Under the pieces are notes generated by a model that was not told the DNA's origin, made no database searches, and saw only the letters and a list, made by a program, of their open reading frames with translations. From an uncultured Actinomycetes bacterium (lineage in GTDB: Bacteria > Actinomycetota > Actinomycetes > S36-B12), in the NCBI GenBank assembly GCA_903848435.1, contig CAINGG010000454.1, positions 1 to 10,087 of the forward strand: a stretch of 10,087 nucleotides of DNA. The letters are read 5' to 3'. Positions 8,036 through 10,087 of this stretch are shown here, in pieces. The position numbers and the translations under genes are program-made. Each line of letters starts with the position of its first letter. Within the stretch, counting starts at the first letter, position 1.

Positions 8036-9748
8036 CTACTGAACCGCGTACATGATCGGGTACGGGTAGGACCCGTACGCCGCCCAGCTGAAGACCGGCC
8101 CCACCTTGGTGCCGGCTAGGCGCTGATCGCGGCCGAAGCGCGTGGGAACGATCCACATTTGCGCCGCGGCCTCCTTGCTCAGCTCGTGCCACATGGTGGC
8201 CTGCTTGTTGCGGTCGATCTCGATGGACGCCGCCTTGACCTTCTCGGCGAACGCGGGATCGTCCACGCGGGAGAGGTTCCAGCCCTGCACGAACAGCGGC
8301 GGGAGCACCGTCGAGGCGTTGGGCCAGTCAGCACCCCAGCCGCCCAGCATGATCTCGTTGCCGTTCTCGAACACGACGCCGTAGTACTGGCCGCGCTCGA
8401 TCGGGTTGGGCTTGACGGTGATGCCCGCCTTCTTCAGCGACTCGACCCAGATGGCCGCGGCCTTGTCGCTGTCCTCGCTCTGCCCGTAGTCGAGCGTGAT
8501 CTCCGTCGGGCAGTTGTTGCCCTCGGCGAGCAGCTTCTTGGCGAACTCCGGATCACCGGTGCCGGGCACGGGCTGGCCGAGCAGGCCATCCCACAGGCCC
8601 GTGGGCGCGTAGTCGATGCCGATGTTGGGCTTGACTGCACCGTCGGCGTAGGTGCCGGCAAAGGTGCCACCGGCATTCTTGATGAGCGCATCGCGGTCGA
8701 GAGCGACGCCGATGGCCTGGCGGCACTTCTGATCCGGGATCTTCTCCGCGTTGACCGCGGCGTAGATCGTGTAGGGGTCGAAGGCGTCGATACGCCGCGA
8801 CTCGAACTTCGGATCCTCGAACACCACCGGCAGCGAAGCCGTCGTGAGGCCCTGAACCATGGCGTACTCATCCGCGCCGGAGCTCTGGATCACGCGCTGG
8901 TCGGCAACGGTCTCCTCGACGCCGAAGTTGACGACCCACGAATCCGGGTACGCCTTGCGGTAGGGATCGGAGTCGGCGCTCCAGTTCTCGTTGCGGACGA
9001 GAACCAGCTTGCCGCCCTTGCCCTTGGCGTACTCCTGGATCTTGTAGGGGCCGTTGGACATCGGCTTGTTGGCGTATTCCTCGCCAGCAGGCATGCCCGC
9101 AGGAACCGCGCTGAAGCCCAGCGTGACCGTGTAGTTGAAGTCAGGCACGGGCTGGTTGAGGTTGAACGTGATGGTGTTGCCATCGCACGTCACGGCCTTG
9201 TCGAAGAGCTCCTGGCCGGTGCCGTCTGACGGGCCCTTGTAGGCCGAGCTGCCGTCCTCCTCGGTCGGGATGTCGAGGTAGGTCACGGCGTAGACCGGAC
9301 CGCCCTGGGCCAGGCCCATGTCGAACTGCCGCGAGGTGCCGTAGGCGACGTCAGCGCAGGTGACGGGCTTGCCGTCCTCCCACTTCATGCCGTCGCGCAG
9401 CGTGAACTGCCAGGTCTTGCCGCCATTGCTGACGGTGCCCGTGTCGGTCGCCATGTCGGGGACAAGGGTCGTGCCCTCAGCGTCTCCCGGCGCGACCTGG
9501 TAGGCCGTGAGCGAGCGCTGGATCGTCGCTCCGAGGAAGGCGAGGTCCTCACCGGTGTAGACGACCTGAGGGTCGAGGGTGAGGATCTGCTCCGCGGAGG
9601 ACAGGATCGTGAGCGTGCCGCCCGCCTGGCCTTCCTGCGTGGGCGAGGCAGAACCCCCGCCGTCCGATGAACCGCCGCATGCGGCGAGGAGAAGCGCGCC
9701 GGTGGCTGCGACTGCAGCCAGCGCCACGCCCTTCCTGTGCTTCAACAT
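8036..9748 (-). CDS. Lipoprotein oligopeptide/dipeptide-binding protein of ABC importer (SBP family 5)
   Basis: 570 residues; captures peptides outside the membrane and delivers them to the permeases. The N-terminus has a Lys/Arg head (HRK), a hydrophobic stretch and the lipobox LAAC, giving a lipidated Cys24, then a Gly/Ser-rich linker (25-44). The family 5 fold follows: LDPQ (58-61) near the start, the LRDGMKWEDGKPVTCADVAY stretch, SNGPYKI (231-237), RQAIGVALDRDALI and the ligand-site-like GGWGADWPN (469-477). Four mature cysteines (131, 188, 342, 413) could make two disulfides. The ATG at 9748 has a strong ribosome site, AAGGAGG with 5 bases to the ATG. An in-frame start at 9880 is rejected because it overlaps the preceding permease gene and would bury the signal peptide. 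It lies between the two permease genes, as in bldK-type operons. The exact ligand, which in this family may be peptide, nickel or heme, cannot be read from the sequence. Confidence 0.94.
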   Translation of the reverse strand: MLKHRKGVALAAVAATGALLLAACGGSSDGGGSASPTQEGQAGGTLTILSSAEQILTLDPQVVYTGEDLAFLGATIQRSLTAYQVAPGDAEGTTLVPDMATDTGTVSNGGKTWQFTLRDGMKWEDGKPVTCADVAYGTSRQFDMGLAQGGPVYAVTYLDIPTEEDGSSAYKGPSDGTGQELFDKAVTCDGNTITFNLNQPVPDFNYTVTLGFSAVPAGMPAGEEYANKPMSNGPYKIQEYAKGKGGKLVLVRNENWSADSDPYRKAYPDSWVVNFGVEETVADQRVIQSSGADEYAMVQGLTTASLPVVFEDPKFESRRIDAFDPYTIYAAVNAEKIPDQKCRQAIGVALDRDALIKNAGGTFAGTYADGAVKPNIGIDYAPTGLWDGLLGQPVPGTGDPEFAKKLLAEGNNCPTEITLDYGQSEDSDKAAAIWVESLKKAGITVKPNPIERGQYYGVVFENGNEIMLGGWGADWPNASTVLPPLFVQGWNLSRVDDPAFAEKVKAASIEIDRNKQATMWHELSKEAAAQMWIVPTRFGRDQRLAGTKVGPVFSWAAYGSYPYPIMYAVQ

Positions 9749-9770
9749 GTTTCCTCCTTGTGTGGCACCT

Positions 9771-9792
9771 ACGGTCACCGGACGTGAGCCGT
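9771..9792. repeat. Imperfect inverted repeat in the permease/binding-protein gap
   Basis: ACGGTCAC (9771-9778) pairs with GTGAGCCGT (9784-9792) around a 5-base spacer, eight pairs with one bulged G. It lies in the 103-base gap between the DppC stop and the binding-protein start, just upstream of the ribosome site. It may be an operator or a small mRNA hairpin, but it is short enough to be chance. Confidence 0.3.
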
Positions 9793-9813
9793 TTCTCCCT
9801 CGGCCCTGACGGG

Positions 9814-9831
9814 TCGATCGGTGTCGATCGG
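9814..9831. repeat. Tandem TCGATCGG pair with 10-bp period
   Basis: TCGATCGG occurs at 9814-9821 and again at 9824-9831, each containing the palindrome CGATCG, one DNA helical turn apart. The pair sits in the gap after the DppC stop and upstream of the binding-protein gene. Such spacing would suit cooperative protein binding, but CGATCG is common in GC-rich genomes, so the function is unproven. Confidence 0.3.
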
Positions 9832-9851
9832 GAGCGTGTGGAGGCGGCGAG

Positions 9852-10087
9852 TCATTTCGCCGCCTTGGGGTCGAGGGCATCGCGCACGGAGTCGCCGGCG
9901 AGGTTGAAGGCCACGACGACGATCACGAGCACGGTGCCCGGGATGAAGAGATACGAAGGGACGAGCGTGAAGTACTGCACCGACTCCGACAGCATCGCGC
10001 CGAACGACGGCTCGGGCGGCAGGACACCCACGCCGAGGAACGACAGGGCAGCCTCCACCGCGATGTAGGTCGGCAGCAGCAGGGTCG
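9852..10087 (-). CDS. Peptide ABC importer permease, DppC/OppC type (C-terminal part; 5' end outside window)
   Basis: Only the last 77 residues are present; the gene enters from the right edge and stops at TGA (9852-9854). They contain the end of the permease core: EAALSFLGVGVLPPEPSFGAML, which is the conserved segment after the EAA loop in DppC proteins, then a membrane segment at about residues 53-69 of the visible part (IPGTVLVIVVVAFNLAGDS) and the class-specific ending RDALDPKAAK. It would pair with the DppB-type permease to form the membrane channel. It is the first gene of the visible operon, 103 bases upstream of the binding-protein gene. An apparent GTG start at 10058 is internal, because conserved DppC sequence continues upstream of it (TLLLPTYIA). 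Confidence 0.92.
   Translation of the reverse strand, partial: TLLLPTYIAVEAALSFLGVGVLPPEPSFGAMLSESVQYFTLVPSYLFIPGTVLVIVVVAFNLAGDSVRDALDPKAAK

Noticed and set aside
8159..9229. 356-codon plus-strand open frame opposite the binding-protein gene
   Set aside because: Shadow of the strongly supported lipoprotein gene; low-information Leu/Gly/Val/Arg composition and no domain motif.
9749..9880. 44-codon N-terminal extension of the binding protein
   Set aside because: It would overlap the end of the DppC gene and place a basic, low-complexity stretch before a perfect lipoprotein signal peptide; the strong AAGGAGG before 9748 settles the start.
9852..10058. A separate 68-residue small membrane protein
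   Set aside because: The frame continues without a stop to the window edge with DppC-like sequence, so it is the tail of a larger permease gene.

Overview
The window comes from a GC-rich actinobacterium (Actinomycetota). The evidence is a complete MshB deacetylase of mycothiol biosynthesis, a thiol made by actinobacteria, together with GC-biased codons, GTG starts, TANNNT-type -10 boxes and a glycine/serine-rich lipoprotein linker typical of the phylum. Genus and order cannot be decided from this stretch. There are eight genes (six complete, two cut by the window edges), hardly any spare DNA, and no RNA gene, insertion sequence, CRISPR array or integration site that I can see.

Layout. From the left edge to about 1.66 kb, on the minus strand, is a membrane-anchored VanW-domain protein whose last residues lie outside the window. 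About 120 bases upstream of it, also on the minus strand, is mshB (1785-2669). Divergent from mshB, with only 31 bases between the chosen starts, is a cytoplasmic prolyl-oligopeptidase-family (S9) enzyme on the plus strand (2701-4812). It keeps the residues that define dipeptidyl peptidase IV. Its stop codon shares a CTAG with the stop codon of the next gene, which converges on it.

The right half is one minus-strand operon for an oligopeptide/dipeptide ABC importer. In order of transcription it holds the C-terminal part of a DppC-type permease (9852 to the right edge), a lipoprotein substrate-binding protein (8036-9748), a 12-bp perfect GC hairpin (7991-8018), a DppB-type permease (6961-7950), and two ATPases (5954-6964 and 4809-5957). 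The last three genes are joined by ATGA stop/start overlaps. Both ATPases keep the four-cysteine C-terminal motif linked to an iron-sulfur cluster in Dpp-type ATPases. The order permease, binding protein, permease, ATPase, ATPase is that of the Streptomyces bldK operon.

How it fits together. The importer would capture oligopeptides at the membrane and bring them into the cytoplasm. The neighbouring DPP4-like enzyme could then clip Xaa-Pro or Xaa-Ala dipeptides from them, though this link is inferred only from position. MshB and the VanW protein act in thiol redox metabolism and (probably) at the cell envelope; nothing in the sequence ties them to peptide uptake. This is mostly a housekeeping region. 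The second-look items are compact regulatory and architectural details, not a new defence or mobile system.
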